From Alopecurus myosuroides (taxonomy: Eukaryota > Streptophyta > Magnoliopsida > Poales > Poaceae): a DNA stretch of 64,000 nt. The stretch is taken from contig CM054062.1 of NCBI GenBank assembly GCA_028641055.1, forward strand, positions 172,222,347-172,286,346. The letters are read 5' to 3'. Positions 43,136-54,900 of this stretch are shown here, piece by piece (the first letter of the stretch is position 1; every line of letters starts with the position of its first letter). The notes beneath the pieces were generated by a model, which saw nothing but the letters and a program-made list of their open reading frames with translations, was not told the origin of the DNA and made no database searches. The position numbers were made by a program, and so were the translations under genes.

Positions 43136-44440
43136 TCAATGGTTGGGGTCCAGGGTGACGTCTTGTATCAGTTCCCAAAGGGTGACAAATTGGGAAATAT
43201 GCTCAGCCGAGAAGTTGTTCACTGAAAATGTCCACAATCCAGGACAGGTTTGCAAGAGCCTTATGCACACTTGTACTTTTCTTTTTGGATGCGGCGAAGA
43301 GCAGGGGGTGATAGCCTTTGACGAGGTCCCGTTAAGCCAAGAGCATGACCAAAAGGTAGCTTTCAAGCCATTACTAATGGTGACCTTAGTGGCGGCGTTG
43401 AAGTGTTCTCTGTCAGCCTTATCATTGGGTATTTCGAGACCAACCCAAGGTTTTTCCGGAGCCACCCATTCGTACCAAAGCCATCGTAGCCACAGGGCAC
43501 GGGAAAACTTCTCAAGATAGAGGATGCCAAGGCCCCCAAGCTTTTTTGGTCGACAAACCTTTTCCGATTTAACTTTGCATTGTCCTCCACTCACAGTGTC
43601 GCTGCCATCCCAAAGCATGGATCTTCTTAATTTGTCGAAAGCTTTCAGAGTTGTTTCATCCGTCTTGATGGCCATAAGTAGGAAAACAGGCATGGAAGTG
43701 AGGACCGACTTAACCAGGACGTCGTACCCTGGGCGGTTGAGAATTTGCCTTCCAAGAGTCCAGAGCTTTAGCGGGTTTGTCGACGTACGGTTGCAGGTCC
43801 ACCCTCCGCAATCTTCCAAGGGAAAGGGAGAGCCAAAATACTTGATAGGGAACTGTGTCAAAACGGTCGGGAAGTCTTGCATGGTGGCGGCCATATCAAT
43901 GTCCATACAGCGGATAGGCGCAATCGAGCTCTTCGCCACATTAGTCACCAGCCCCATGACCTCACCAAAGTTGTTCAGCAGAGCCGCCAGGTTGGAGATG
44001 TCCTCGGCAAGCGGTCGGAGAAAGATCACTGCATAATCAACATAAAGAGAGACGCGGGACTTCATGAAGTTGTCATACAATGGCTGAATAAGACCGGAAT
44101 CCATTGCGAGTTGGAGGATCTGCGACAGTTGATCAATGACGATGTGGAAGAGCAGAGGAGAAAGCGGATCGCCATGTCTTAGGCCCTCCCGTGGGGGACC
44201 ACCTTGCCTGGGATGCCATTGAGAAACACCTTGGAGGAGGAAGTCGAGAAAATAAGCGCAGACCAAGCGCGCCAACACGGCGGGAAACCCCGCCTCTCCA
44301 GAATATCCAGGATATACTCCCAACGGACAGAGTCGAAAGCTTTGGTGATGTCGAGCTTGATGAGCACAGCTGGAGTGTGGTTACGGTGCAGCCGTCGGGC
44401 GACGTTGCGGACATACATAAAGTTGTCATGGATCTGGGTG
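43136..44440 (-). pseudogene. LINE reverse transcriptase, catalytic motif lost
   Basis: From the right: MYVRNVARRLH, then LIKLDITKAFDSVRWEYILD with the first catalytic Asp (about 44350-44380), FLNGIPGKVVPHGRA, a frameshift near 44180-44200, GLRHGDPLSPLLFHIVIDQL, then SLYVDYAVIFL (about 44020-44055) where active LINE RTs have A/V-D-D; the second Asp is replaced by Tyr. The RT continues through LLMAIKTDETTLKAFDKLRR and KKLGGLGILYLEKFSRALWL to a stop at 43136. The element cannot retrotranspose by itself. Confidence 0.85.
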
Positions 44441-44454
44441 GTCGCCTATCCTCC

Positions 44455-45575
44455 ATGGTGTGTAGTGCATGAAGTCGCGGTCTTCGCTCGTGGATCATGC
44501 CCACTGGCTAATCTGGTCATGCCAATCTCAACGATGGTGGCTCATGCATCGCCTATTCCGGCCGCCTACGACCGTCTCATGTTGCTCTAGCCAAGATGGG
44601 GCCGCCTACTCTATGGCGAGCGGGCACAAGCTGGGTTACCGAGGGTCTCCGGTCGGTCAAGTTTCTGGATTTCTTAATCATGTTGGTCTTCATGGAAAAG
44701 CGCATTGGCGTTCCTGGATCTTTGGATCAAAAGAGTCTGGTACTTGAAGCTCTGCCTTTTCGTCGATACCATCGGACACGTCGTTGATACGATTACCATG
44801 GTGTTGGCATGGGTGAGGAATAACAAGATGGTGGCAACTAGAGGACTTGAAGATTACAATGGTGCTGACATGGGTGAGGAATAGCAAGATGGTAGCAACT
44901 AGCGGACTTGAAGATTCGGTAGCTCATGTAGAGTTCGAGAAGAATTTGTATTGACTCAGCTAGGGTTTGGGTTATGGAGACGATGCTTCACAGGTTGCTC
45001 TGCAAGAACGGTCGTCAGATTCATATGCGGGACGACTATGAGTTTGGTGCATGGTGATTTGCAGCAGCGTCCTCGGCATGTGGGGGCGGTAGCAGTACGT
45101 ATCTTCATTTTTGGTGGTACTCTTTGAGTACCGAATCTTGACGTTCAGGGTGAAAACCTTAGCTTCGACTTTCATTTGTTGTATCTAGCAATGGCGGAGG
45201 TTTGCCGCTTCCTTGTTGAAGGCATTATTTGGAGAAATCATACTCTCTCCAGGGTGAAAACCCATGACCTATTTGGATTAGCCGATGATTGCGCTTGTCT
45301 AGTGTTCCCTTTCTGGAGGCGTAGCTTTTGGAGAACTTATTATGGAGTGTGGGTATTGTCTTTGATGATGGTTTGGCAACTGCTGCTACTATTCGTCCAT
45401 CATTGTGACGGGATCTTTTTTCTTTCTTGTTCTATTTGTATCTTTTGTTATGTGTATCGTGTCTAGTCATGCTTGAATTATGTTAGTTGCTCGCAATAGT
45501 TAGAAAGAAAAGAGAAATCCCAAGGCTATATATAATTGTTATTTTTCAAGTTAATATATCCCTTTATCAAAAAAA
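44455..45575 (+). mobile_element. Poly(A)-tailed retroposon-like sequence
   Basis: Plus-strand sequence ending TTTATCAAAAAAA at 45575. Its 3' part (about 45145-45350) has CAGGGTGAAAAC twice and CCCTTTCTGGAGGCGTAGCT, which corresponds to CGGGTGAAAAC and CCCTTCCTGGAGGCGTCGTC in the retroposon at 20343-21925 (about 21336-21412). The 5' boundary near the LINE junction and the target duplication are not clear. Confidence 0.5.
44791..44912 (+). repeat. 61-bp tandem duplication, two units
   Basis: Units 44791-44851 and 44852-44912, each running from GATTAC(C/A)ATGGTG to GGACTTGAA with a few substitutions. Confidence 0.8.
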
Positions 45576-45828
45576 TAAGTCGCCGCAACATATGAACATA
45601 GCACCATTCCGCCTGCAGTCGGGGCACATGGCGATGCAATATCTGCAAACACGGTTTGGGCCTTTCTTGACAGTTCTTGTTAATAAATGAATATTGCACA
45701 AGGGCATCTCCCGGTGGGCTTGTATAAGACTTCTATAGCGCTCGACACTTGAAGTCTTTTTGAACTGGCCGCATTTACGGATACATTTTTTCTTCTATTA
45801 GAATCCAAAATTTATGTACTAAAAACAT

Positions 45829-46040
45829 GTTTTTGAGATTTTAGAAAACCGAGAAAAATATTGATATTTTTCAAGATAATTGTTCTTAGGGTCTAAAAAT
45901 GTTCATATGAGAAAGAAAATGTCCGTTCAATTCGAAATAGTTGCTTGTGAGTTTATAGAAAATTCATATGAGAGAATATGTCCACCTTCTACATAATAAT
46001 TATTCACGAGGTTAAAAAATGTTCAGTATTAGGCAAAAAA
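45829..46040. repeat. Degenerate ~60-bp tandem repeat
   Basis: About three diverged units, each with an A-rich start (TTTTAGAAAA, TCTAAAAATGTTCATATGAG, TTTATAGAAAATTCATATGA) and an AATA-TT-TTC-GAG-like end. Old and noncoding. Confidence 0.45.
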
Positions 46041-47132
46041 AAATATTTATATGATTTTTGGAAAAGGAAATAGGAAATTACAAAAGAAGTGGAGGCTCGA
46101 TCCGGTGGAAAGACATCTCCAGTATGGTCCATGAATATCACATCATTTCTCGCTGAGCGCTACTATGCGTACGATGGAATATATGGAAAGAGCGAAATAG
46201 ATTGTTGGAAGGTCAGATTCCAGAGTGATGTCCTATTACATCACTGCATTGTAAAAAAATAGTACTAGTTCAATCCCTACTTGACCGGATCATTAGCTAT
46301 TTTACTTAATCATGTGTATATTATTTTCCTTGATGTACTAATTTTTGTACTGGTCCTTGGTTTATAAGTAGAACGTAGGGAATTCCCTATGGTAAAGCGG
46401 CAAAAAAATCAAAAAGAAAAGGAAAACAAAAAAGAAGAGAAAAGGTGAAAAAAAAAACAGAAAAAGCAGACCTATCTAGGTGAGCCCACCAGGTTATATG
46501 TTATAGGCGTCAAATAGGAATCACCCCTCCTAATATGGACCGGCCCATGTGCTGGGAGTGGTGGGCTGCAGTTTGATATTTGTTTGCAGGAAATGGACAA
46601 ATCAGCCTTGCACCGAGTTTTCATCGAGTTATTGTGTGCTATGCTGTTGGCCTCTCTATATATTAAAAAAAAACTACACTATTAGCTTTGCTTGTAAAAG
46701 CAAAGCTAACAGACTAACAGTACGGAGGAGTAGGATGAGGCGACATTGGAAAACCATGGCATGGCCAGAAATGAAACCAAGATTCTCGGCGCCATAGTCA
46801 CTCGTAGGTTGTGGGGTTTCCTTTTGTACTGATTAATTAGCCGCAGAAATAGCTATAGCTTCATGCAGAGCAGGAGGAGCAGTAGTCCATGTCATCGTCC
46901 CTACGTTACGAAGACGCCAATGCGACGGCACGGCTATCAGCTGCTCCAGTCCATGAAAGATGAAACAGTACGCATGCAATTCACGTACGGCAGGCTCTCG
47001 GCCAAATTAAGCCCCTGGCCTCGTGAGCATGTCCCATGCACGCCAGGGCGCGCGCGCGCAGCGCAGAGAATGCATGCTGCCATGCCTAGTGCTATATCTC
47101 ACAGATACATGTCATTATTGTTCAGATACATG
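46041..47132. other. Unassigned unique stretch
   Basis: A-rich around 46385-46470. No gene, RNA or element boundary that I can support apart from the hairpin at 46682-46709. A short alternating (GC)n tract lies at about 47050-47060. Confidence 0.45.
46682..46709. repeat. Perfect 12-bp hairpin
   Basis: TTAGCTTTGCTT and its exact inverse AAGCAAAGCTAA around a GTAA loop, preceded by A9 and followed by TACGGAGGAGTA, which resembles a MITE end. Possibly the remnant of a small foldback element. Confidence 0.5.
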
Positions 47133-47257
47133 TGCTGAAATTCGAATGGGCTAGCAGGCCCATTAGGCAATTTCCATTTAATCCCTAAGTCCCATGCTGC
47201 CATAGCAAATGGTGGGAGTTTAGTCCCACATTGCTAGTTGGGAGAGTTTTGCACCAG

Positions 47258-47266
47258 TTTATAAGG
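47258..47266 (+). promoter_or_regulatory. Candidate TATA box in the second Copia LTR
   Basis: TTTATAAGG followed by TGAGC, conserved with CCTTATAAGG in the LTRs at 23524 and 28942. Confidence 0.5.
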
Positions 47267-47350
47267 TGAGCTCTCTCCCCACTAGTGTGAGTTGGTATGA
47301 AGAGAGAGGAGTAGTGGAGGTGTTCCACACGCGCGCTCCTCCTCCTCCGC

Positions 47351-47391
47351 CGCCCGCCTCGCCACGCCTCGCCTCGCCTCGCCTCGCCACG
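47351..47391 (+). repeat. CGCCT-type pentanucleotide microsatellite in the LTR
   Basis: Imperfect runs of CGCCT and CGCCA repeated units; expanded compared with the related LTR. Confidence 0.75.
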
Positions 47392-47608
47392 CCACGACGC
47401 GACGCGGGTTGCGGGAATGAGCCGATTAGGGTATATCACGTTTATCCCTGTCATTATTATTTCCATGTGTGCAACACTAGTAGCTTGCGTAGATTTATCT
47501 ACTATAAATCTAGTATGCACGAACATGGTTAAATATCAGTATGTTTACGTCATGTTCATGATTTATACTTGGATTAATTTAATCTGTAAATTGCCTAAAT
47601 TCCTAACA

Positions 47609-48056
47609 ATCCAAAAACCTAATATGTGTAGGCAATTTTCGATTCATGGTTTTGCTACTGCACTGAAACCGGACCCGTTTACGGGGACGTACTTTAAGCG
47701 TTGGCAGACCAAAACATTCTTATGGCTCACGGCTATGAACGTGTTCTGGGTCGTCGGTGTCACTCCCACGGAAACGATTACTCCTGATCAGGAGAAGGCG
47801 TTTAGGGATGCCACCGTCGTCTTTGTTGGATGCGTTCTAAGCGTGATCGGAGAGAAGTTTGTTGACGCATATTTACATGTGCGGGTTGCCAAGGACTTGT
47901 GGGAGGCGCTCGAATCCAAATTCGGCGCAACCGATGCTGGCAGCGAGATGTACAGTATAGAGCAGTTCCATGACTACAGAATGGTCGAAAACCGTTCTGT
48001 TTTGGAGCAGGCTCATGAGATACAGTGCATCGCTAAGGAGCTTGAAATTCTCAATT
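47609..48056 (+). pseudogene. Copia gag, N-terminal part, cut by the duplication junction
   Basis: Starts at an ATG 15 nt after the LTR (47624): MCRQFSIHGFATALKPDPFT, then YFKRWQTKTFLWLTAMNVFW, AKDLWEALESKFGATDAGSE, YSIEQFHDYRMVENRSVLEQ and KELEIL. This is a clean Copia gag (UBN2-type) frame without stops. It ends abruptly at 48056, where antisense Gypsy protease sequence begins; the plus frame then runs into meaningless sequence to 48163. The frame is also open upstream through the LTR to 47417, but I take the Met at 47624 by analogy to the YRQF start in the related element. Confidence 0.8.
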
Positions 48057-50796
48057 TGTCCTTGTACACAATGTTGATGCTGCTGCCGTTGTCGATCAGC
48101 ACCTTGCTGAACCTCACATTCTTCACGGGACCCAGGAAGGTAGGATCCAGCACCAAGGCATAGCTACCCGGATTGGGCATCACCTTGGGATGATCTACTC
48201 GGGACCACCTGATCTCCTTGTCGCACCAGTACATGTAGTGAGGAACAGCAGGAATCACTGCATTGACCTCCATGGCCCGCCTGTGCTGCGACTGCTTGTC
48301 GTCAGGCTCAGAAGTGAAGATCATGTAGCTCTCGTGGTGCTCTTGGTACTGATTGGAGCCATTGCCCCCATTGCTGCCATTGTTGTTGTTGCCCTGGTAG
48401 TTGTTGTTGTTGCCTCTGTTGTTGTTGTTGTTGCGGTTGTAGTTGTTGTTGTTGTTGTTGCGGTATCTCTCATTGTTGAAGTACTGGTTGGCTCCTAAAG
48501 CCACCTGGTTCACGTTTTCTTTTCTCGGGTACACTGGCGGCCGAGCTGCGGGTGCGCGAGCAGGCTGCACATTGTCATTGGCATTGACGGCTGGCAGGGG
48601 AGGAGGAGGAGGCAAGCCATCACTCTTGATTGCCTCCCACCACTCGCACTGCCGAGTAGTGTGGTTAGCAGGCCTCGACGGATGGTGGGTGTGAAAGCTG
48701 CATGGGCCATCCTTCATGTCATCGAAGACAAACTTCTTCGGCTGCTCGGAGTTCCCGCTACCCGACTGAGAGGCGCGAAATGGCTTCTTGTTGCCTTGGC
48801 CCTGGTTCTGGTTCTGCCCGTAGGCTCCAGCAGGTTTCTGCCTTTGGCCACCACCGCCTCCAACATTCACTGCATTCACCTCTTCAGGATCATACCGAGT
48901 ATCTACTCGGCGTTTGTTGCGGAACTCGTTGCGCTTGCTGCTGTTGAAGTTTCTTCTCGGCTCAGAGGAGTCCATCAGTGGCTGAGTGGGATCTCCGAGT
49001 GCGTACTGATCCGCAATCTTGATGGTCTCGGCCAGGGTGTTCGGCATCTCTCTCTGCAATCTCTGCCAAAGCATGCTGCCATGTCGGCAACCCTGCGCAA
49101 ACCAAGTGATGGCTTGTGCTTCATTCACGCCCTCACAAGTGTTCCTCAAGGTGCTCCACCGAGTAAGATACTCGCGGTCCGTCTCGTCTTCTCGCTGCCT
49201 GCAGGCTGACAGCTGCTGGGGCCTATTCGGCCTCTTGTATGTGCTTGTGAAGTTGCTGATGAATGCGTCCGAGAAGTCCAGCCAGCAGTTAATGCTGTTC
49301 TTGGGCAGGTTGTTGAGCCATGTACGGGCTGGACCCTCTAGCATCTGTGGAACATAGCGCACAGCCCATCTTCTGTTACCATTCGCGATGTGGACCGCGG
49401 TAACATAATCATTGAGCCAATCTTCAGGCTTGGTGCTGCCATTGTAACTCTTGGTGCCCCTTGCAAGCTGGAAGCCCTTCACGGAAGGCTCGTTCATGAT
49501 GCGCGGGCCAAAGCACTCGGGGCCAGGAGGACCCGTGCTCTCAAGCCGCGCCGACAAGCTGATACGGTCCAGCTGGTGCCTTGCATCTCCAGGCGCCAAC
49601 ACGCGCTCCCCAACACGGTCATGAACATCATAACCAGCCATCTCCATGGCCGAGTAGCCATCATCATACCTATCCACCTGCATAGCTGCGGGCTGCTCTG
49701 TCGGGTTGGCGACTGGTGCCACTGGGCGCGGCTGCTGCCTTTGCCGAGTAGGCTGAGCTGCGGGTTGCCGAGAAGTACCCGGACGCGCGGCTTCTCGGAC
49801 ACGGCTTTGAGCTTGATGGGCTTGAGAGCCCGCTCTTGCAGCATTGTGTTCCTGCCCGGGCTGCTGCGGCACAGCAACCTGTTTCGCGGCAGCAGCCGGG
49901 TCATACACCTGCATCTGCCTGTCTCTGCCCGAGCGGCCGCTGCGGCTCTTCTCGCGGCTAGGATGCGGAGATGAGGCCTGATCGTTAGATCTAGCCGCGT
50001 GCGAATGCACCATCTGCGAAGCCCCAGCCCCCGGATTGGCCTTCCGGAACTCCTCGTTCTGCCTAGCAGCCTCCAACACTAACTCATTGAGCCTCTCTTG
50101 CTGCCTGACACGCGCATCACCGTCTAGGCGAGGCAACTCGGCAGCTACAGCCTCTGCAGCTCTAAGGGTTTTGGCGGGTGTGCTGTATCTGGGCCTGGTG
50201 GAAGTGTTTGCGGTGGCGGACTGAGCAGGAGCCTCTACAACTATTGCCATCTCGGCACCAAGGTTACGCCGAGTAGCACCTACTCTGCTAGGCCTCCTAA
50301 CAACCGGCGTGAAGCCGTGAGCCTTGTTGTACTCGAGCTGATCTAGACTCAGCTCTAACCTCACCTTGTCCAACTCCGCCTGCTCGGCAAGCAGCTCCAA
50401 GCGTTGCCGCTCGAGCTGCTCCCTCATGGCCAGGAGCTCGATGTCGGTGGGGGTTGGCATGCCAGGCCGCGTAGCCGACGCGGGAATGGCCGCAGATGTG
50501 GAAGGCGGCATGTTGCTCTCCTTCTCGTAGGGCCGGTGTACCCTGCCACCAGCCGGTACGTCCACCTCCTCGACGACGGCCGCAGCGCCAGTAGCGGCTG
50601 CGACAGCGTTTGCCGCCAAGCCCGTCACCAGCACCTCAGCGCAGTTCGCAGAGCGAGACGCGGGCCTTCCGCGAGCAGCGATCACCGCGGGAGGATCCTC
50701 CGCGTCATGCACCAGCTCGGGGTAGGCGCTGTTGGCGACGGTGGCGACGTAGACGAGGTGAGAGCCGAAGGAGATCACCGAGCCGCCCTCCGGCAT
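48057..50796 (-). CDS. Tat-lineage Gypsy gag-protease, truncated second copy
   Basis: Copy of 2190-4929 with two amino-acid differences that I can see (Ala to Thr near 49700, Phe to Leu near 50080). The protease is cut just after INIVYKD by the junction; the open frame runs on into antisense Copia gag to a stop at 48013. RT and RNase H are absent, so this copy is a fragment. Confidence 0.85.
48380..48462 (+). repeat. GTT microsatellite, second copy
   Basis: Counterpart of 2513-2595, same length, which is notable because microsatellites change length quickly. Confidence 0.82.
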
Positions 50797-50930
50797 GGCC
50801 TTGCCGCCGAAGTCGCCGGCGTTGTCGGTGACGAAGTCGAAGGAGCCGAATCTGTGGACAAGGCCACAAACCACGCGCTCCGCTGATGAAGATCCCGTCC
50901 GAACAGAGACTCCAACCAGCGCCACTGCTT

Positions 50931-50948
50931 GCCCCACGGTGGGCGCCA
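50931..50948 (-). other. Primer binding site of the Tat-lineage Gypsy, second copy
   Basis: Counterpart of 5064-5081. Confidence 0.68.
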
Positions 50949-50950
50949 AC

Positions 50951-51878
50951 TGTCGTGGTGGTGTCACGGCAGATGCCATAGGATGGCTAAAGATGTGGGA
51001 ACGATGGACGCTGGAGGTATTCGGGGAGGGATCACGCGACGAGTAGCCGCGTGAGGTAAGAACAACACACTGCAAACAACACAATCTACCCAGGTTCAGG
51101 GCCCTCGTGAGGAGGTAAAACCCCTACTCCTGCCTCTCTATATGTATTATGATGTTTCTCCGAGTAGCCACAGTACAAATGGTATCTCTACCGGGTAGCC
51201 TCTCACTCCTCTCCGAGTAGAGCTAGGTCAAGAACTTAGGGTTTCTAAGGTTCCCAAATGGGCGGGGAGCAAGATCTGAGAGCGTGTAGAGCGTCTATCG
51301 AATGCCTCACGCAGGAGGCGGCGGGGCACCTTATATACCTGGTGCCCAGCCGGATACGTCCAAACATGGACAAATGTCGACATAGTGTGCACACCGTCCT
51401 TCTTCCGGGTTCCCGCTGACAGCTTTGGTTCCTAACCTTGGCTTCATCCGGAAAGTCGTTGGGCAAAACTAGGGGACAGACTGGTATCACTGTACCTAGG
51501 CACAGAGTAGGCCCCCCTTATCCTGCCACAGCCTGCTTCCATGCTGTCACTGTCAGGCAGGCCGGCCCCAGATGAACAGTAGTTCGAATGCTGCCAAGTA
51601 CGGACCCAGGATACGCGGGATCCTGTGTCAGAACGGCTCCTTTGACTTTCTGACCCGAGTAGGTTCCCGCCAATTGTTCCCGCCAATTGTACTCGGGTCA
51701 ACCTTCTACTCGAAAGGATAGAACTTGCTTGATTTCTCCTTCTGGTCATCTTGAGGTGAGACCGAGTAGCAGTCGACCGGGTAGCGAGTACCAGGTAGTC
51801 GGCTACTCGACCAAACCTCTCTTCTGTAAGCTGCCTTTACCACTTGTCTTTACCCTACTCGGGGGTAACCCCCCGACA
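50951..51878 (-). mobile_element. Tat-lineage Gypsy LTR, second copy
   Basis: Counterpart of 5084-6011 with the same TGTCG/CGACA ends. Confidence 0.75.
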
Positions 51879-51958
51879 AGTTCTGAGGGAAACTTGCTAC
51901 TGTGCTCTTCATGCCTTCCTCTTGGGGTCTCCCAACGAACATGTGTCCACACGCATCA
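51879..51958 (+). mobile_element. Athila-type 5' LTR remnant, second copy
   Basis: Counterpart of 6012-6091. Confidence 0.82.
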
Positions 51959-54900
51959 AGCATTTTTCTGGCGCCGTTGCCGGGGAGAAAGATAATATCT
52001 GCAAGGGGAGTATCTCACTTCCAATCTCTTTACTTTGTTTTAGTTTTGCTTAGTTTATTTTATTTTATCTTGTTTGCTTCTCTATATCGAAAACACAAAA
52101 AATTAGTTCTCATTACAATAGTTTTTTTACTTTGCTTTTTCTTGTCCATCATGTTGCTCCCTAAGTTCACCCTGAAAGATCTACCAGTAGGTAGTGGTTC
52201 TATACTTGGGAAGGATACCATTAAATAATTCTTTAATCATATTAGTAAGCATGAAAATTTTGAGGAAAAATCCATAGTAGAGCTTTCTCCGAATTATGAA
52301 ACTGTTGCAACTTCTTTGATTCACATGTTATAAGCTAGGTTTGTTAACCTTCACCCCATACTGCAGAAAATGTTCCTTAACTTGAATAACATTGAAGATA
52401 TTGAAAAAAGAATTTTTATCTTGGAAACCATGCTTAAAGAATTTGGAGATGTTGCTATAGAAGCTAGAAAAGTTTTTGATCGCTTTAATATGCTAGGATC
52501 ATGTGTAGATGTTGTTGGAGATCTTGAAAAAGCCGAACCTAAAAATTAAAAGGAGAATAAAATACCAATTCCCTTAAAGTTATTAGCACCTCATGAAGCC
52601 CAAGAGAAGAATTTTGACTGGATTGTTCCTGAAAATTTATTTGATGAGAGCAGTAAACCTAAAAGTTCTAAGAGAGGAACATCTGAAACTCATTTAGACA
52701 AAATAAAATGCGTTATTGAGGAGTTTCCTTGTCTCAATTTGGATGCTTCCTCACTTGAAAACACTTGATTTTCTCTTCCTATGCCTAGCTGAAAGACGTT
52801 AAAGAAAAGCACTTCTTGGGAGATAACCCATGTTTTTATTTTTTTGCTTTGTTTTCTCTGTTTTCTTTGATTCGATGTGTTGTATACTTATATAGAAACT
52901 AATTTTTATATTTATGTTCATGTATTTTTTGTGCCAAGTAAAGTTTCTAGCGAAAAGTGGTGTTAGTTTTGGATTTCTGCGCAGAAAACAGATTTCTTCT
53001 GTCCACCGTAAAAAATCGTATAATTCACAGAAATTCAAAATGACATGAAACTTTTTGTGCTTATTTCTCAGATAATTATGAAACTTTTTCGTTCTTTATG
53101 TTTTTCGATTTGAGAAACTTAAGTTCCCCAAATTTTTTTGTCATTACAGATTGTTCTGGTTTTGGCAGATTCTGCCATTTTTCCTGCATTCGCTCTTTTA
53201 CTATGTCGAGTGGATTTGTTTGCTTCACGAAATATCAGTGGATGTAATTAATGTTTAAAAGTATTAATAGCACTTATTCCCATGCAGAACACGTGAATTT
53301 TTGATTGTTCACTAACCCTCAAATGCGAATTACTTTGAGTGTGGTGTGAAGGAAGTTTTGAAGGGTCAAGAGAAGAGGGTGATATAATGAGATCAAGAAG
53401 AGTGTAAATACAAAGATTGGGGATGACCCTGTGGTTCATCCCAGAAAATTCTAAGAAGACTCAACCGTCTAAGCTTGGGGATGCCCAAGGCATCCCCTTC
53501 TTCATCAATAAATTATTATATCACTTCTAGTGAAACTATATTTTTATTCGCTCACATCATATGAATTTTACTTGGAGCGTCTTTTTTTTTGTTTTTTTTT
53601 ACTTGCTTCAATAAATATAATTGGAACCTAGCATTCTTGTTTGGGAGAGATACATGCTCCAATTTTTCATTTGAATACTCGTTATGCTCGTATTCTTAGT
53701 TTTCTTCTAGCTGCTGCAATCATTTTAGCTCCTGTTTTTCATGCATCTCTTATTCAGATCTGTTAATTTTAGTAAAGTTATTATAGTACTCTCTTGCTTA
53801 ATTTTTGTATCATTTGGATAGTTTGTGTTAACAAATATTTTGATTTATGCTTCATGGAAAAATAAAATGTTGCATGTGGTAGAATTTATAACGGTGCAAA
53901 AAGAAGCTTGTATAGATTGTGGCTAGACTTATTCATGTCATGTTAGATGTTATTTTAATTCTAAGCTTAGTGGTTATTTTTGTAGCATGATTTTTTTCAA
54001 ATAGCTGAGAGTGTTTAATGTGCCATTGAAAGAATCATGAGTTGTTTTTAACACATTGAAGCATAAATTTATGGTGTTCTCCTTTGAATGTTTTATTTGG
54101 TCAACTTGGCGCATTCTTACACCATGTTTATGACTAAAAACTAGTCACTTATAGCCTCTATGATCATTTAGTTTTTGACTTTTAATACCACTTATGCTTG
54201 GATTAATAATGTTTTTGTCTCTATGCATGATTATGACCATTATGCTCTGTTGATTTGTCGTTCCCAGTCTTTGCTAGCCTCCACCTGTACTGAGTATGAT
54301 CTCTACTCGTGCATCCAACTCCCAAAAACCAAAGTATGCCAAATGTGTCCACCATACATACCTACATGTGGTATTTAACCGCCACTCCAAAGTAAATTTC
54401 TCATGTGTTACCTTTAAAACCTTCAAAATTACTCCTATTTTGTGCTCCTGTTTTAGCTCATGAGGACGTGAATGGAGAATCTTTATCTCACTTTTTGATT
54501 GGACTTCACACCCTCGACTAGTGGCTTCATCCGCTTATCCAATTACTAGAAGAGTTGGCAGCAGGTTGCCCAGCCCCAAACTTAGTACAACAAATTATCT
54601 TCACTATTTTTGCCCCTGATTTGTCAGTCAAAGCATAATTGTGTAAACAAAAGAGAAAGAGGAATGAACTTCTACCCAGTTGCGCCCTTCTATGGGAGCC
54701 GCTCTTGTGAAGTCTAGTTGGCTTGTGACGTACTGTATTTTCTGTTCACCATTCCTTGACATAAGCATACACACCTCTCTAAAAAAATGTTTTCAAGACT
54801 TCTGTTTAACAAAATAAAAGCTCTAGCAGATGAGTGATCCCTGCTTCCCTATGCGAAGGGCCTTTATTTTACTTTTATGTTGAATCTCCATCTTCTAACT

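Larger units (their letters stand above)
42442..44445 (-). mobile_element. 5'-truncated L1-type LINE
   Basis: About 2.0 kb on the minus strand: it enters in mid-reverse transcriptase near 44440, continues through the zf-RVT region, ends with a stop near 42557 (AKHLADIVV) and has a T8 run (minus-strand poly(A)) at 42442-42449. 5' truncation is normal for LINEs. I could not identify a convincing target duplication. A partial second copy of its 3' end is at 30588-30750. Confidence 0.85.
47133..47608 (+). mobile_element. 5' LTR of a second Copia family
   Basis: 476 bp from TGCTGAAATTCG to TTCCTAACA. It aligns in order with the LTR of the 22824 element read on its own strand: TTATAAGGTGAGC, CACACGCGCGCTCCTCCTCC, GCGGGTTGCGGGAA.GAGCCGA. 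It is much shorter and lacks the Asn-rich inner frame. The bases after the LTR (ATCCAAAAACCTAAT) also match the other family. The left target duplication would be ACATG, but the right end is not present. Confidence 0.72.

Noticed and set aside
47417..48163. 248-codon plus frame as a single gene
   Set aside because: Its first part is LTR, its middle is genuine Copia gag, and its last part is antisense Gypsy after the junction.
50951..51878. The two Gypsy LTRs (5084 and 50951) as the 5' and 3' LTR of one giant element
   Set aside because: They are in the same orientation relative to identical internal gag and identical flanks for 15.9 kb, so they are copies of one locus, not an LTR pair.
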